This document shows, piece after piece, positions 18,645-29,401 of a stretch of DNA of 64,000 nt. The DNA lies in NCBI GenBank assembly GCA_907163375.1, contig CAJQUW010005288.1, positions 62,001-126,000 on the forward strand. Direction: 5' to 3'. Positions within the stretch are counted from its first letter, which is position 1. Each line of letters opens with the position of its first letter. A program made the position numbers and the translations under genes. Origin of the DNA: Prostheceraeus crozeri (lineage: Eukaryota; Platyhelminthes; Polycladida; Euryleptidae). The notes below the pieces were generated by a model. The model was not told where the DNA came from and ran no database searches. It saw nothing but the letters and a program-made list of their open reading frames with translations.

Positions 18645-18790
18645 TAATACGGTGATTGTCCTTTATCACACACACACACACACATGCATGCAAAGCTTGT
18701 CATAATGACGATCACATGCGCATGCGCGCATGATTGTTGATCGTGTAAACAACATTTCTTTATTCAAGTGCCACTGATCTCGGTCCATTT

Positions 18791-19804
18791 GTGTCTGCGA
18801 TTGTTTATCGGATTGACTTGACTTTGACAATGCCAAAAACAGCAAGAACTCATTCAGAATCGCTAAAAGCTATTTGTGTTATCTGCTTTGGTTTAAGTGA
18901 CCTTCGTAACATCTCCATTCACATGGAAGAACTTATCAAATCGCATATTTTTCCAGATTACAACACTGTTGATGGAACATTCTCGTGTGTCATATGTTCG
19001 TCGTGTCGAAAAAAAGTTTCGGCTGGTGAATTTGAAAACTTGCCTTTATATGATCGCGATAATATTCACTTTCCATTCCAAACTCGCACTCGTCAAAATA
19101 CAGCTTGTGAATGCACTATTTGTCAAATGGCAAGAAAAAAATCATATGAGTCTACGTTACCATGTCGTAAGTCATCACCAGGCAGACCGGTGTCTTCTCC
19201 AAGTACCAGTGTCTTCACATCCATGTCCATGGTGTGACGTGCACAAGACCGATCTCATAAACAACGAAGTTAGCCGCACATGGGACAGTCTATCATGCTT
19301 ATTTGGAGCTACTATGATTCATCGGAGGCGAAATCAAAGGCAAAAAACTATGGTAATGCAATACATCCCTCCATTATCCATGGAGATGGTAGTGAACTTG
19401 TTTTGAAAACAATACCGCCTCCAGAGTTGCATCTCCTTACAGGATCAGTCTCTAAGTTGTTCAATGTTCTGGAGGAAACTTCACATAGAATTGCAACACA
19501 ATGGTTAACTTCGTCGCGAGTGCACAGAGATCAATATCATGGCGTTACATTTATCGGTAATAGTGCTCGTCAACTTTTAAAGAGCGTCGACAAATTGCGA
19601 GCAATCGCAAAGCTTGAGACATTGCCTATCGTTTCTGCATTCAGAAATCTAGAGCGAATCGTCACAAGCTGTTTTGGAAATTTTCTGGACCAAGACTTTT
19701 CTCAGCATATCGTGAATTTTCGCAATGATCTTGATGCATTGAAGTTTTGGAGAAATAGTCCGGGAGCTAGCGTGAAGTTGTGCAGGGAACGAGGTAGTAC
19801 ATAA
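18791..19804 (+). pseudogene. Transposase of the TGCA element, N-terminal and middle parts
   Basis: The first frame (to 19237; ATG at 18830, MPKTARTHSE) carries Cys pairs (CVICFG, CVICSSCRKK, CECTICQMARKK) that form a treble zinc-binding N-terminus. The text then continues in another frame (19280-19804), with motifs PPPELHLLTG and ...QYHGVTFIGNSARQLL typical of a transposase family found in cnidarian and echinoderm genomes. At least one frameshift (about 19170-19280) and the palindrome at 19734 interrupt it. The catalytic residues cannot be assigned with confidence. A function as the mobilising enzyme is inferred from the surrounding TIRs. Confidence 0.55.
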
Positions 19805-20525
19805 AACTTTCACATAGCATAGTACACCTCTAACCTACTGCAAAACTTTGCGTCTGCCGGATCAGATCATTTGCTTTTCAGAAATAGAGATAATAACAAA
19901 ATCCTATGTATTTCCAATGGTAAAATTGAGACATTTAAGGTGTTGACTCCATTTTTTCGAATATTTGCTCATAAAAGTTACACAAATTGGTATTTTGTTG
20001 AACTGGTTATTATAGAAATCATCTACAGATCATGATCTGTCAAATGAGCTATCATTTAGTGACAGAGGATGAAGTAAAGTGTACAAACAGACACTTTTCG
20101 TTGGCGTAACTGCAAATTTTAACATAGAAATTTCAGGAAAATTGTTGATGTACTTTAACGAAAAGTGTCTGTTTGTACACTTTACTTCATCCTCTGTCAC
20201 TAAATGATAGCTCATTTGACAGATCATGATCTGTAGATGATTTCTATAATAACCAGTTCAACAAAATACCAATTTGTGTAACTTTTATGAGCAAATATTC
20301 GAAAAAATGGAGTCAACACCTTAAATGTCTCAATTTTACCATTGGAAATACATAGGATTTTGTTATTATCTCTATTTCTGAAAAGCAAATGATCTGATCC
20401 GGCAGACGCAAAGTTTTGCAGTAGGTTAGAGGTGTACTATGCTATGTGAAAGTTTTATGTACTACCTCGTTCCCTGCACAACTTCACGCTAGCTCCCGGA
20501 CTATTTCTCCAAAACTTCATTGCAT
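19734..20525. repeat. Giant palindrome: 369-bp arms, 54-bp loop
   Basis: Bases 19734-20102 are the near-perfect inverted copy of 20157-20525 (symmetry centre 20129.5). The left arm begins inside transposase codons (KFWRNSPGAS) and the right arm ends where the transposase frame resumes (LHCIIHHVPEFCK). So the arms include a short duplicated and inverted piece of coding sequence plus about 300 bp of noncoding DNA. Transcripts would fold to long double-stranded RNA. Confidence 0.9.
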
Positions 20526-20724
20526 TATTCATCATGTGCCAGAGTTTTGCAAGATGACGTCTGAAGGCATGGGGAAGTTCAGCGAGCAAACCAGTCAATC
20601 ACTCCATGCAGACTTTGACTCATTTTGGTCGAACTATAAGATCAAAAACTTCGAAAATGACTATTATGCCGATCATATGTTGGCTGCGGTAAGGGCTTGC
20701 AACAGTCGCCACGTGAATATTTGA
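20521..20724 (+). pseudogene. Transposase of the TGCA element, C-terminal part
   Basis: After the palindrome the frame carries HHVPEFCKMTSEGMGKFSEQTSQSLH and runs to a stop at 20724. The motif H-V-P-E-F ... G-x-G-x-x-S-E-Q continues the order expected for the same protein as 19280-19804. Together they indicate one transposase gene interrupted by the palindrome. Confidence 0.55.
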
Positions 20725-21206
20725 GCTTTTTACAAATAAAAGTTACTTTTCGTTAATGATTGCTTTAAGTATATGATGGGTTCTAGCGGCATCATGTTCT
20801 AACGGTGATGATTGAAAAGTGTACCTGATTAGATAGGAAATACTTGGCAACATTTCTATTCTAACCCCAAAATGCAGTTTCGGTTTCTCTGTCCGCCATT
20901 TTGAATTTTCGTCATTTTCTCGAAAAGATGATTTTCTAACAACTATTTTTGAAAAGAGCGGGTCAATTTACTTAGGAAACCGTTGCCGAAATAGTTGGGA
21001 ATTTTTTTAATCGACTACCAGAATGCAGTTTCGGTTTCTCTGTCCGCCATCTTGAATTTTCGTCATTTTCTCGAAAAGGGCTTTTGGTATGATTTTTAAA
21101 CTTTGATTTTCAAAATCTACATACAAAGATACATCAGAATCCGTCGAGAAATATAGCGGGAAATTTTTAAAATGAAACCGCCTCTCCTGGCACACCGTGA
21201 AGTGCA

Positions 21207-21430
21207 ATAATGAAAGTTCATGGCTCAGGTGGTCCGACACAAGTGGACGCAGATTGCTGGCGAGTTATATTATGTGCCAGACTTTCCAATAGTTCGCCAA
21301 AACAGTTATGTCAAGCTATTGCTGATATGGCGAAACGATGGTGCACTGAAGAAATTGATCCTGAATATTTGAATGAATATGTTTCTTGTAGGCTGATAGC
21401 CCTTGATAAGAATCCCCCAACATCAGGATC
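21207..21430 (+). pseudogene. Retroelement RT domain, start
   Basis: Coding text resumes immediately right of the transposon: VHGSGGPTQVDADCWR ... CRLIALDKNP. This is the fingers region of an RT (LIALDKNP matches the conserved LIPLxKNP). It breaks at about 21430, where the minus-strand LINE begins. RT text resumes at about 23060. Confidence 0.65.
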
Positions 21431-22016
21431 GCGAAGGAGACGCAGGTCACCAGGAGATTTGTGGACTTCGCATTGCGAGATGAGGTGCTCCACGGTTTGA
21501 GCTGGATGACTGTCGAAAGCCTCATTGCTGGAGGGTAGCGACCACGCGTGCAATGTTGGAACGGAGTCAGTTCAGTCGGACCCATTGCTTTCGAGGGAGG
21601 TCGGCTCCGGATGTAACGATTGGTTTGGAGCTGGGAAGGCACACTTTAGAAAAAAGGGACCGTCGTTGACCTGCCTGTTCCACATATTCAAAACATCAAG
21701 CAGTACTCGGCCGTGCTGCTAACTAATGCAAGAGCGCCCGTTCGCAGTGTCGAAGGGCATGCTCCCCAGCTGCTGCTCACCAACGATCGTAGTAGTCCAT
21801 TTCTCGCACTTATCTTCTTTTCTATCTTCCGGAGGTGGAGTTTGTAGGTTAGTGTGCGATCAAAGGTCACACCCAAGTAAGTAGGGTGATCTGTATTCGG
21901 TAATTCCTAGAAGGGAAGAATCATATTTAACCTTAATATCTAAATGGCACATCACACAATTAGACAATTCTTGCTCCTTCTTGAATGGATCATTCGTGTA
22001 TCGCTTCCTATTACCA

Positions 22017-22240
22017 CCGGCGCTGTGGCCTTGTGGTAGAGTGTTCGCTCTGCGTCCGAGAGATCTTGGTTCAATCTTGGTCGGGTCAAACCTAGGACTT
22101 TTAAAATAGGCACACTCTGCATTCTTCCTAAACACTCAGCACGAAAAAGAATGAGAGTGGTAAATGACAACTCGACCACATGGAAGAAAGGCTCCGTGCC
22201 TAATGTGCTTCCGAGTATAAACAACGTTCATTTATTTATT
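22017..22240 (+). mobile_element. tRNA-derived SINE
   Basis: The head carries an RNA polymerase III A box (TGGCCTTGTGG, 22026-22036) and a B box (GGTTCAATCTT, 22068-22078) 42 bp apart, in tRNA-like context (GTGGTAGAGTG, GGTTCAATC). It is followed by a nonspecific body and an (ATTT)n tail at about 22228-22250. The body resembles invertebrate SINEs whose tail is short tandem repeats. It is nested in the minus-strand LINE. Confidence 0.65.
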
Positions 22241-22249
22241 TATTTTATT

Positions 22250-22710
22250 GGAAATGGAAAACAATAAGCTGCCAGTAGGACACCAGAGCAAGTGACAGAG
22301 GCGTGCGTGCTGTGATATCACTTCGCAGAGACCAAGACACACATCGTCTGGCTAGCATTCGATTCAGTGATGCACTATGCAGTGAGAAATGCTGAGGAGA
22401 GGATGTGAAATCATTAAGTGAACTAATTTTCGTACGCCTGCTACTTTTTTAAAAATGATCGGAATAGCCAACATTATGGAGAAAACTTTTGCAATGATAT
22501 GAATTCTTCGAATCTGAAGGAATTGTGGCAATCGAGGCACTTTGCTGGGACTCACAGTAATCCACACGCAAGCGACGCACGACTTTTTTCCTATCTCTGT
22601 AAGGTATTAGGAATTCATTTTTGCCCACTTACTAAGTTCCTCGATGTACCGTCGATTTCGAATTAATCACACTTCTAGCAAACCGAAGCACAAAAAATCT
22701 AAACAAAACA
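22250..22710. other. Unassigned insert within the LINE
   Basis: The sequence interrupts the LINE between RT and thumb. No coding frame, TIR or repeat was recognised. Confidence 0.3.
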
Positions 22711-23059
22711 TTTAATTCTGTGGTCGTAACTGTTTTTCAGGGCTCATTTTCAAGTGCCACGTAGTTAAGTAGTCGTGCAGCAGTTTCACATCTTTGTTGA
22801 GGGTGTTTTCAACCTGGGACCAACTCCTATTTGTCGTCAGGAGAGCTAGATTATCTGCATATGTAGATGCTGAAGAGCATCGGGGATAAAGTACCTCATC
22901 CTTGTGGTACTCCGTTGCGAAGTCGTCAAAGGCGGCTAATTCGGTTGTCATTCGTCTTTAGCTTAAAGCTTCGATTGGATAAGAGCTCCATAATGAATGC
23001 AACGACATGGACATCACTCAATAGCCTCAGGAGCTTGAGGTGAAATCCTTTCAAGGAAT

Positions 23060-24050
23060 AAATGAAGTACTTCGACCGATTATTGGCAAAATGGTGACAT
23101 GAATTTTGAAAGGGGGATATTAAAGAAGCAGCAGGCTCTTTTCAAACTTGCACTTGGTTATATTCAGGAACTGAAGCGGCGATTCATTCAGCAAAAGACA
23201 TCTTCGAGGATGTTGAAACTATTTTATTGGTAGATGCAAAAAATGCATTCAATTGCATCAATAGAAAAGCTGCCTTGCACAATATTCAACAGATTTTCCC
23301 ACCTTTCTATACTAACCTAATGACCACTTATCAAAAGCCTGCTAAGTTATACACTAATAGTCCAGATCATGAAGATAGCTGCATAACATCGGAAGAAGGC
23401 TGCAATCAGGGAGATGCTTTAGAAGTCACTCCGCTCATTCATGAATTATCTCAATTACAAGATAAATGCAAGCAAATTTGGCATGCGGATGGCAGCTGTT
23501 TCTTAGGTAAGCTTAATAAAATTCATCAATGGTGGAAACTTTTATGTTAGCGAGGCCGTGCTTTTGGATACTTTCCGAATGAGACGAAGACAGCTGTCAT
23601 TATAAAGAATCCAAACCATCTTTCAAAAGCAACTGATATTTTTGGAAAATATGGGATAAAAATTACATTGGAAGGTGACAGGCACTTAGGTGCAGCTATT
23701 GGAAATAACGATCATAGAGAAAAATTTGTCAAGGAGAAGATTGAAAGATGGATTCAAGATGTAGAACATCTCACAATAATTGCTGGTGAGGAACCACAAG
23801 CTGCTTTGTGCGGATTCACGGGAGGGTTGTGTCATCGCTGGTCATTCATGCAGAGAACGACTGCTAACATAAAAGACAATTTTCAACCGCTTGAAGAGGT
23901 GATTAGAGCCAAATTTATCCCTGCTGTAACAGGAAGGCCGGTTAGTGACTTAGAAAGACGCAAATTAGCCCTTTCTTTTCGTTATGGAGGTTTGGGGATT
24001 TCAAATCCAACAATCACAACCGATTCAGAATACGAGGCATCAAAAAAGTA
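23060..24050 (+). pseudogene. Retroelement RT domain, core
   Basis: Three frames cover the RT core. They include RPIIGKMV followed by a stop; LLVDAKNAFNCINRKAALHNIQ (palm motif A region, DAKNAFN); EEGCNQGDAL (the QGD motif); a damaged YADD region (about 23480); GYFPNETKTAVII; and GDRHLGAAIGN, RRKLALSFRYGGLGISNP near the end. Order and spacing match the 21207-21430 piece. At least three stops or frameshifts are present. Confidence 0.7.
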
Positions 24051-24399
24051 ACTGCAGATCTGACTTCAGTGATCATCAATCAAGATGGAACGTTGCCGGA
24101 CTTTGATAGTGCTAAAGTGCAACGCATCATGTCATTATTAAAAAAAATAATTGAAATTCAAAAGTGAGTTGATTGTTATATCAAATTCAATAGATGTAAA
24201 AATGAAACGGACCCTTGAATTTCTGAAAGAAAAGGAATCTAGTTCTTAGTTATCAGCTCTTCCTATAAAATCTCTTGGGTATTCATTGAACAAAAATGAA
24301 TTTAGAGATGCAACACGACTGAGATATAATTGGCGGATATCTAACATCTCATCATATTGTGGTTATGGAGAAGAAATGACACCAATCATTCACTAAATT

Positions 24400-24840
24400 G
24401 TAAATTAGGTGGATATGTTTCTCTACGCGGCAATCCAGTTCGTGATGCTATTGCCGAATTCTTGAGTGTTGTACGCAAAGATGTGACAACAGAACCAGAA
24501 CTTCTTTGAAATTAGTGTGATCAATCCCTACTCTTAATCATATTTTTTAAAAAAATTATCATGAAATAGTAACACAACACGAAGCAGAAAAGAAGCGAAA
24601 TTATGAAAATCGTGTTATTCAAGTTGAAAAAGCATCCTTCTACCCACTGATTTTTGGGACAACATTTGGATCAGGCACCCAAGCGAATGTTTTTTAAGGG
24701 AATGGCACATCTTATTGCTATGAAATATAATGACGAATACGCAGATGTTCTCGGACAATTAAGAACAAGAGGTTCATTTGCATTAATGAAAAGCTGTCTG
24801 ATTGGTGTTCACGGTATAGGGGCGAAAAATGAATAAAGTT
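24400..24840 (+). pseudogene. Retroelement C-terminal region
   Basis: Short frames contain GGYVSLRGNPVRDAIAEFL and, after a break, TFGSGTQAN... and YADVLGQLRTRGSFALMKSCLIG. These match, in order, the C-terminal tail of the same RT family. The poly(A)-like GAATAAAG at 24831-24838 follows at once. Confidence 0.5.
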
Positions 24841-24849
24841 TCTCTGTTG

Positions 24850-26205
24850 CAAATGCCGTTTAATTTGATTTCTTTTTAATGTATTATACTGTTGAGCAGT
24901 TGTAGATATTATTATTTTGAATCAATTGTGTTTGGTGTACATAAGTCACTTATTTTTCTCTTCTGTCAAGTCTATGTTACGAGAGATCATTTTGTTGTAC
25001 TATTTTTTGTAATATTTATTTACTACTAAACATAGTTCATTAATTTTTTCTAATTTTTTCTTCGGTCATTATTTTTCATAATAACCTCGATCCTCGGCTC
25101 TCGGTAATTATGACAAATAATGACCTCAGATCTATGCACTATCTGTTACGTAAATGTGTAACCTGATGATGGCCTTAGACATAAAGTCGTAATATCTACG
25201 GTAGTTAATAACAGCCTACATTTCTACTTACGATCATCGTACTTGGCTTTCCCAAAACATCGATTTGTAATTAAATGTGCAATCTTTTAACAATACAAAT
25301 ACGCTACCTTTTAAATGATAGTCTAAATCGTCGGCGCGATCATTTGAAAGATAGTCAGTGGATTCAATTAGTGCATTGTCACTGAACCTATTGAACATAA
25401 AATCTTTGACATCAAAAATCCAATATTTCAATCAGTAAAAGACTCAAATCAATACCATATACCAGGACGGCAATATGCTACTTCCTCATACCATTCTTAA
25501 TCCATGTCTCGAAAAAAGATTTCTATTACATATTGCAAACTCAAGATTCAAATAAAATTGTGAAATTGACGAAATACATTAGGGACGAATTACACGATAT
25601 TTTGTTAGAACCAATCTGTTGTGCAATTGCGACGGATGATTAGGTGATCAATATTCATCTGCAGTGATGAACCAGACTTGTCAATAAGGCCTTCAGTCAA
25701 GCGCTTTTTGTCACGAGATCAATACGAGGTCAGGAACAATATTTGATTCAGTCACAGAATTAGATTGTTTAATCGTGTCCCTTTTCTAGAAGTGCAAACT
25801 GATTCAAAGCGATGGCACATGCAGGAACTTAATAACTGGGCAAAAAGAAATTTTCAATGCCTTACAGAAATGGGAAAAATTATCGTACGGTTTGTTGTGA
25901 ATTCCTTCAAAGTGCTCCGATCACTATGATTCCTTCAGCTTCGAAGAATTCAGATCAATGCGTTATGAAAAGTGCACGCCTCTGACTTCTAACTACAGTA
26001 TCACTGGTATTACTGATAGTGATAACTGAACCAAAAAGGACAGAATATTTACTTGCATGCTGTCATTGCTCATTGCTTAGTGCTTTGGTTATCATTTTTA
26101 TGTTTTGTCACCTATTTCATTGGTGTTTGAGGCCAATACAATTTCAATGCCTGACATTGTGTTTAGGCTCGTATATCTTTCAATGTTGAAATATTGAACC
26201 GCAAT
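24850..26205. other. AT-rich noncoding interval
   Basis: No gene is supported. A partial inverted copy of the 26396-26509 MITE lies at about 25064-25155 (shared CTCGGCTCTCGGTAATTATGA). ATTAGATTGTTTAA near 25765 recurs at about 37590. Confidence 0.4.
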
Positions 26206-26210
26206 GTGTC

Positions 26211-26309
26211 ATTATTATGTAGATTTTGCATGTAACAATGCAGAATTTTGAGTGCGCGCAAGCGCACGAAAAATTCTGCATTGCTACATAGCAAAATCTA
26301 CATAATAAT
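26211..26309. mobile_element. 99-bp palindromic MITE
   Basis: Arms ATTATTATGTAGATTTTGCA / TGCAAAATCTACATAATAAT-type sequence pair almost completely around a loop with GTGCGCGCAAGCGCAC. It carries no protein. The whole element would extrude as a cruciform. Confidence 0.6.
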
Positions 26310-26312
26310 GAT

Positions 26313-26393
26313 ATTGTCCTAAGCTGTATTTCTATGGGAAAATATTGATATGATAAGTTTTGGGGAAACTATCATGGAAAAGCTTAGGACAAT
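26313..26393. repeat. Short foldback next to the MITE
   Basis: ATTGTCCTAAGCT at the left pairs with AGCTTAGGACAAT at the right, enclosing about 55 bp with weaker complementarity. It sits between two MITEs. Confidence 0.45.
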
Positions 26394-26395
26394 AT

Positions 26396-26509
26396 GTAAT
26401 AGATAATGCATAGATTTGAGGTCATTATTTAATAATAATTACCGAGAGCCGAAGGTTCTAGGTTATTATGACAAATAATGACCGAAGAAATCTATGCATT
26501 ATCTGTTAT
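26396..26509. mobile_element. 114-bp palindromic MITE
   Basis: Ends TAATAGATAATGCATAGATT and AATCTATGCATTATCTGTTA are inverted. Inside, GGTCATTATTT pairs with AAATAATGACC. A related partial copy is at 25064-25155. No coding capacity. Confidence 0.6.
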
Positions 26510-26511
26510 AA

Positions 26512-27439
26512 TCATAGAAATTAACAATGCCATAGAAGGTCCTAGAATGGAAATTGCATGAAAATTATGGCACACGCCGGGGGAACTTAGTTGAGGCAAA
26601 ATGCAACTTGTGTGATCTGGCTTCCATGTTTTTTGATTGACATTTATATTTATCAGGCCAATTCTTGATCTGGATTGTTGGTCTTTGTCCAAAAACCATG
26701 TACTCAAAAGCAACAGTGATTTTACAAAATGCTGCGCCGACAGGATGACAAAGAAGGAAATCCTTTTAAACGTTCTGTACGTTCATCATTTTGAAATATC
26801 GCTCCAATAATCTATCAATAGTATAATCAGACTCTTATGCAACTTGTAATGTCGATTTACAGAACATGCATAACTCCAGCTTGAAATCAGAGGCCAAGAA
26901 ATCTTAGAGTATTCATTTTACTTTAAAGGGTTCCCTTGTTCACTAAATTTGAATAATTTTCAAAATCTCTACATGCATTCGAATATCAGCTTCCAAAATA
27001 TCACATTTGTCATTCAATGATTAATTGGAAAGTTCCAGCGACATTTCATTTATTTGAGAAATGATTGTCGGTAAAGAAACTTTCAATGTGTTTATTCCAG
27101 AAAAGCGCCAGGTTTCTTAGCCGCTTGAAGAAGAAATTATCCAATAATTAGACTCTCTATCGGTGAATTCTTCAGATGCTCTTACAAACAGCACACCGAC
27201 CACTTTCAATAATGACTTTGTGAACCAATTTTTAATTCGCATTCCAATATTGAAAAATTGGAAAATTGTTGTCACTCTCAGTGACTGCCACAAAGACATA
27301 CTATATTAATCCATGGAATATTAGGCTATTTCACATGAAACAGTGCCGCCATCTCACTTGCAATTCTCTTCATGAAAATCCTGTAATTAGTTGTCAACAA
27401 CTTCCACAACCAACTTGGCAAATAGGTTCACTATGATAC
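26512..27439. repeat. About 1-kb repeat unit, copy 1, left part
   Basis: This is near-identical to 33937-34862. It begins ATAGAAATTAACAATGCC and is interrupted at 27440 by the Ty3/gypsy element. The continuation is at 33299-33420. No convincing coding frame exists; short frames here are not conserved between the copies. Confidence 0.8.
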
Positions 27440-27677
27440 TGTAGAAATCCAATGACATCTACACTGTGTTATTTACATTTAAACCACTGACATCAGTAGG
27501 TGTCTATATCTTTGTAATGTATAATCGGTAGGAGGTTATCAGCGTTTAACTCCTGCATTTAACCTCCTGCAATCACTATCTATGAACTGCTGGGAAATCT
27601 CAGTACTGCAAAACAAATGTAATGTAAGTAATTGTATTACTATCAACTATAACAATATCATTCTAAATATGTGATTT

Positions 27678-28931
27678 TCAAGTATAGTGATCAGTCTTTA
27701 CGAATATAAATGTTGAAAGAACAGTTTTGAAAATTTCCTCCAAAAGATACATTTTCTGTGGAAATTCCTTCTTTTTCATTATTGCATTGGTTATTGGTTG
27801 ACATTGACGACTACATGTAGGTGCCTGAGCATCACTTTTTCTCAATGCATGGGTCACCTTTTCGTTCATCGATCCCATGTCGATGTAATTTAGATCTGCC
27901 TCTGATACATGACCAATACGCTTTTTCGCTACTTCATTTGGTAATCCTGATGCTATTATTCGCGTTTTTGCAGTTCTTCTTGTACTTGTGTTTGTAAAGT
28001 TACGTTTTGCTTTTATGCTCATCATTTGTTTCTTGACTACTTTTTCAATTTGATGAATACCTAATGGAGTTTTTTTGAACCAAGTTTCATTTTTGGGTTG
28101 TTGTATAGGTGTAAGATAAAAGGACGTTATTTCTTTGACATTTTCTCTGTAATGGACGAACTTTTTGTAGATCTTCACTGGACATCTCTCCGGGCTTTCA
28201 AAGTTAGGCAGCACATGTACGACTTTTGGCTCCATTCTGGCTTGTTTGATCCCAAATAAACGAGATTTAGAGGTGTTTTCTTTGTACTGAAGCACCTCCA
28301 CGCCATCTTTTTCTATCAATCGCAATTGATCGTTTTGATCCCCAAAAGTTAAGTGTTTGTGCTCCGTAGCAGCACGCAACCCTAGTTCAATGCTTAGAAC
28401 ATAAATGAGTGTGTTCTGTAGCTGTGTAGGGGAACTCGTTCCCAGCCCGTTAGGCCCGTTAGTCCATAATTTCTCTTCAGAGTTGAAAGATATTATGTCA
28501 CTTCTTTTGGTTATCTTTACGTTGCCTTCCTTTGCACTTGCCTTCATCTCACCGTCTAACACTTTTCTTGATTCACTGAAGTCTTTATCGCAGAATATTG
28601 ACCAATTTTTATCCATAACATTATTACAATAATGTTGCAGCATTGCAACCAACTCTTTCAGTGTTTTGGGAGGATATTTAGTTCCATCCGTTTTTCTAAC
28701 CTCACATAAAAAAACGCGAAGACATTGGTCTAATTCATAGGCGGTCATTTCATCAATATCTTTATAGACTTTTAAGCTTCCATCTAATCGACATTTCCAG
28801 AATTGTTGCCATTCTCTAAATATGCTCAGTGCCCACTTCTGTTTCTTTAATGTATTATAAGGTATCCTTTCTTCCAAATTCTTTTTCCTTTCTTCCTCTG
28901 TAGTTGTAGCAAATCTGCTTATACTGCTCAT
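27678..28931 (-). CDS. Crypton tyrosine recombinase, ORF intact
   Basis: The ORF is 417 codons from ATG 28931 (an upstream TTG at 28937 is ignored). It has the Crypton/DUF3504-type layout: a helical N-terminal DNA-binding part (residues 20-130) and a C-terminal tyrosine-recombinase fold. First catalytic Arg is in LGLRAATEHKHL (R188), the second in TNTSTRRTAKT (R320), then IGHVS (H343) and a probable nucleophile Tyr in DLNYIDM (Y351). The His of the usual HxxR box is Thr (T317). No stop or frameshift is seen. Cryptons lack TIRs, so ends are undefined. It lies inside the gypsy 5' LTR. It could be a recently inserted, possibly functional element. Confidence 0.8.
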   Translation of the reverse strand: MSSISRFATTTEEERKKNLEERIPYNTLKKQKWALSIFREWQQFWKCRLDGSLKVYKDIDEMTAYELDQCLRVFLCEVRKTDGTKYPPKTLKELVAMLQHYCNNVMDKNWSIFCDKDFSESRKVLDGEMKASAKEGNVKITKRSDIISFNSEEKLWTNGPNGLGTSSPTQLQNTLIYVLSIELGLRAATEHKHLTFGDQNDQLRLIEKDGVEVLQYKENTSKSRLFGIKQARMEPKVVHVLPNFESPERCPVKIYKKFVHYRENVKEITSFYLTPIQQPKNETWFKKTPLGIHQIEKVVKKQMMSIKAKRNFTNTSTRRTAKTRIIASGLPNEVAKKRIGHVSEADLNYIDMGSMNEKVTHALRKSDAQAPTCSRQCQPITNAIMKKKEFPQKMYLLEEIFKTVLSTFIFVKTDHYT

Positions 28932-29302
28932 TTTCAATTCTTTTTACCGTAAGACTGATTAAGTAAAAGATGATATTGGATACTTTTGATCATGGACTAT
29001 TTTGATATTGCTTTTTGATTTTCAAACAGCAAATCAAACTAGGACTATGTTCATGCATGAACTAAATCACGGACACATAAATCCATAGCTTACATCTATA
29101 GAAATCTTTATATGTGTTATATCATGGAAATCTTAATAGTAAAAACCTTTTACTGTGGTGTAATAATTTATGGCTATAATGTAGATATGTTACATCAATG
29201 TGTTGTTGATATCAACTGTTTAAATATCTTAATACCATAATGACATCTAACCCTAAACCATTTTGGAAATCTTAGTAGATATCAGTGGTTTAAATAAGAT
29301 AT

Positions 29303-29401
29303 CTACCTGATTTACGGAGTTAAAACATGAAATCTACTCGTCTTCGCTGCGCTCCGACTCGTAGATTATCACTGGTTAACTCCTAGAATCAGGTAGATAT
29401 C
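29303..29401. repeat. Palindromic foldback in the gypsy 5' LTR region
   Basis: GATATCTACCTGATTT... pairs with ...AATCAGGTAGATATC at the far end. An inner CTCGTCTTCGCTGCGCTCCGA block forms a second quasi-palindrome. It may be a small MITE in the LTR. Confidence 0.5.

Larger units (their letters stand above)
17614..21202 (+). mobile_element. 3.6-kb DNA transposon with about 335-bp TIRs and TGCA target duplication
   Basis: Inverted arms at 17614-17953 and 20870-21202 end in TTCACGGTGTGCCAGGAGAGGC-like sequence. TGCA flanks both ends (17610-17613 and 21203-21206). Joining the flanks through one TGCA keeps the interrupted retroelement frame open, which independently supports the boundaries. Each arm contains a 54-bp motif twice (GAAAATGACGAAAATTCAA...). 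Inside are transposase-like frames (18791-20724), a Harbinger-type MITE and a large palindrome. A 4-bp duplication fits Sola or Academ, but I could not assign the superfamily. Confidence 0.75.
21430..23040 (-). mobile_element. Minus-strand LINE (Jockey/CR1-like), degenerate
   Basis: Read right to left, the pieces give in order: RT palm with YADN in place of YADD (22951-22712, TYADNLALLTTNRSW...), the thumb region (21876-21690, MGVTFDRTLTYKLHL...), and a C-terminal QTVEHLISQC motif (about 21520). These are hallmarks of Jockey/CR1-type LINE ORF2. The 22240-22700 part between RT and thumb is unrelated insert, and a SINE sits at 22017-22240. Stops and frameshifts are frequent. The element is inserted into the plus-strand RT retroelement. 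Confidence 0.7.
16930..24840 (+). mobile_element. Reverse-transcriptase retroelement, split by nested insertions
   Basis: Coding pieces in one order and orientation reassemble into a single degenerate retroelement protein. They are an N-terminal region (16942-17613), an RT start after the first insertion (21207-21430), RT core pieces (about 23060-24050) and a C-terminal region (about 24400-24836). AATAAA at about 24832 may be its poly(A) signal. The protein type is one I associate with abundant RT elements of aquatic invertebrates. Clade (non-LTR versus other) is not settled from sequence alone. Multiple stops and frameshifts make it inactive. Confidence 0.65.

Noticed and set aside
22017-22090. 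Possible functional tRNA gene
   Set aside because: A and B boxes are present, but the cloverleaf is poor and a SINE body with (ATTT)n tail follows.
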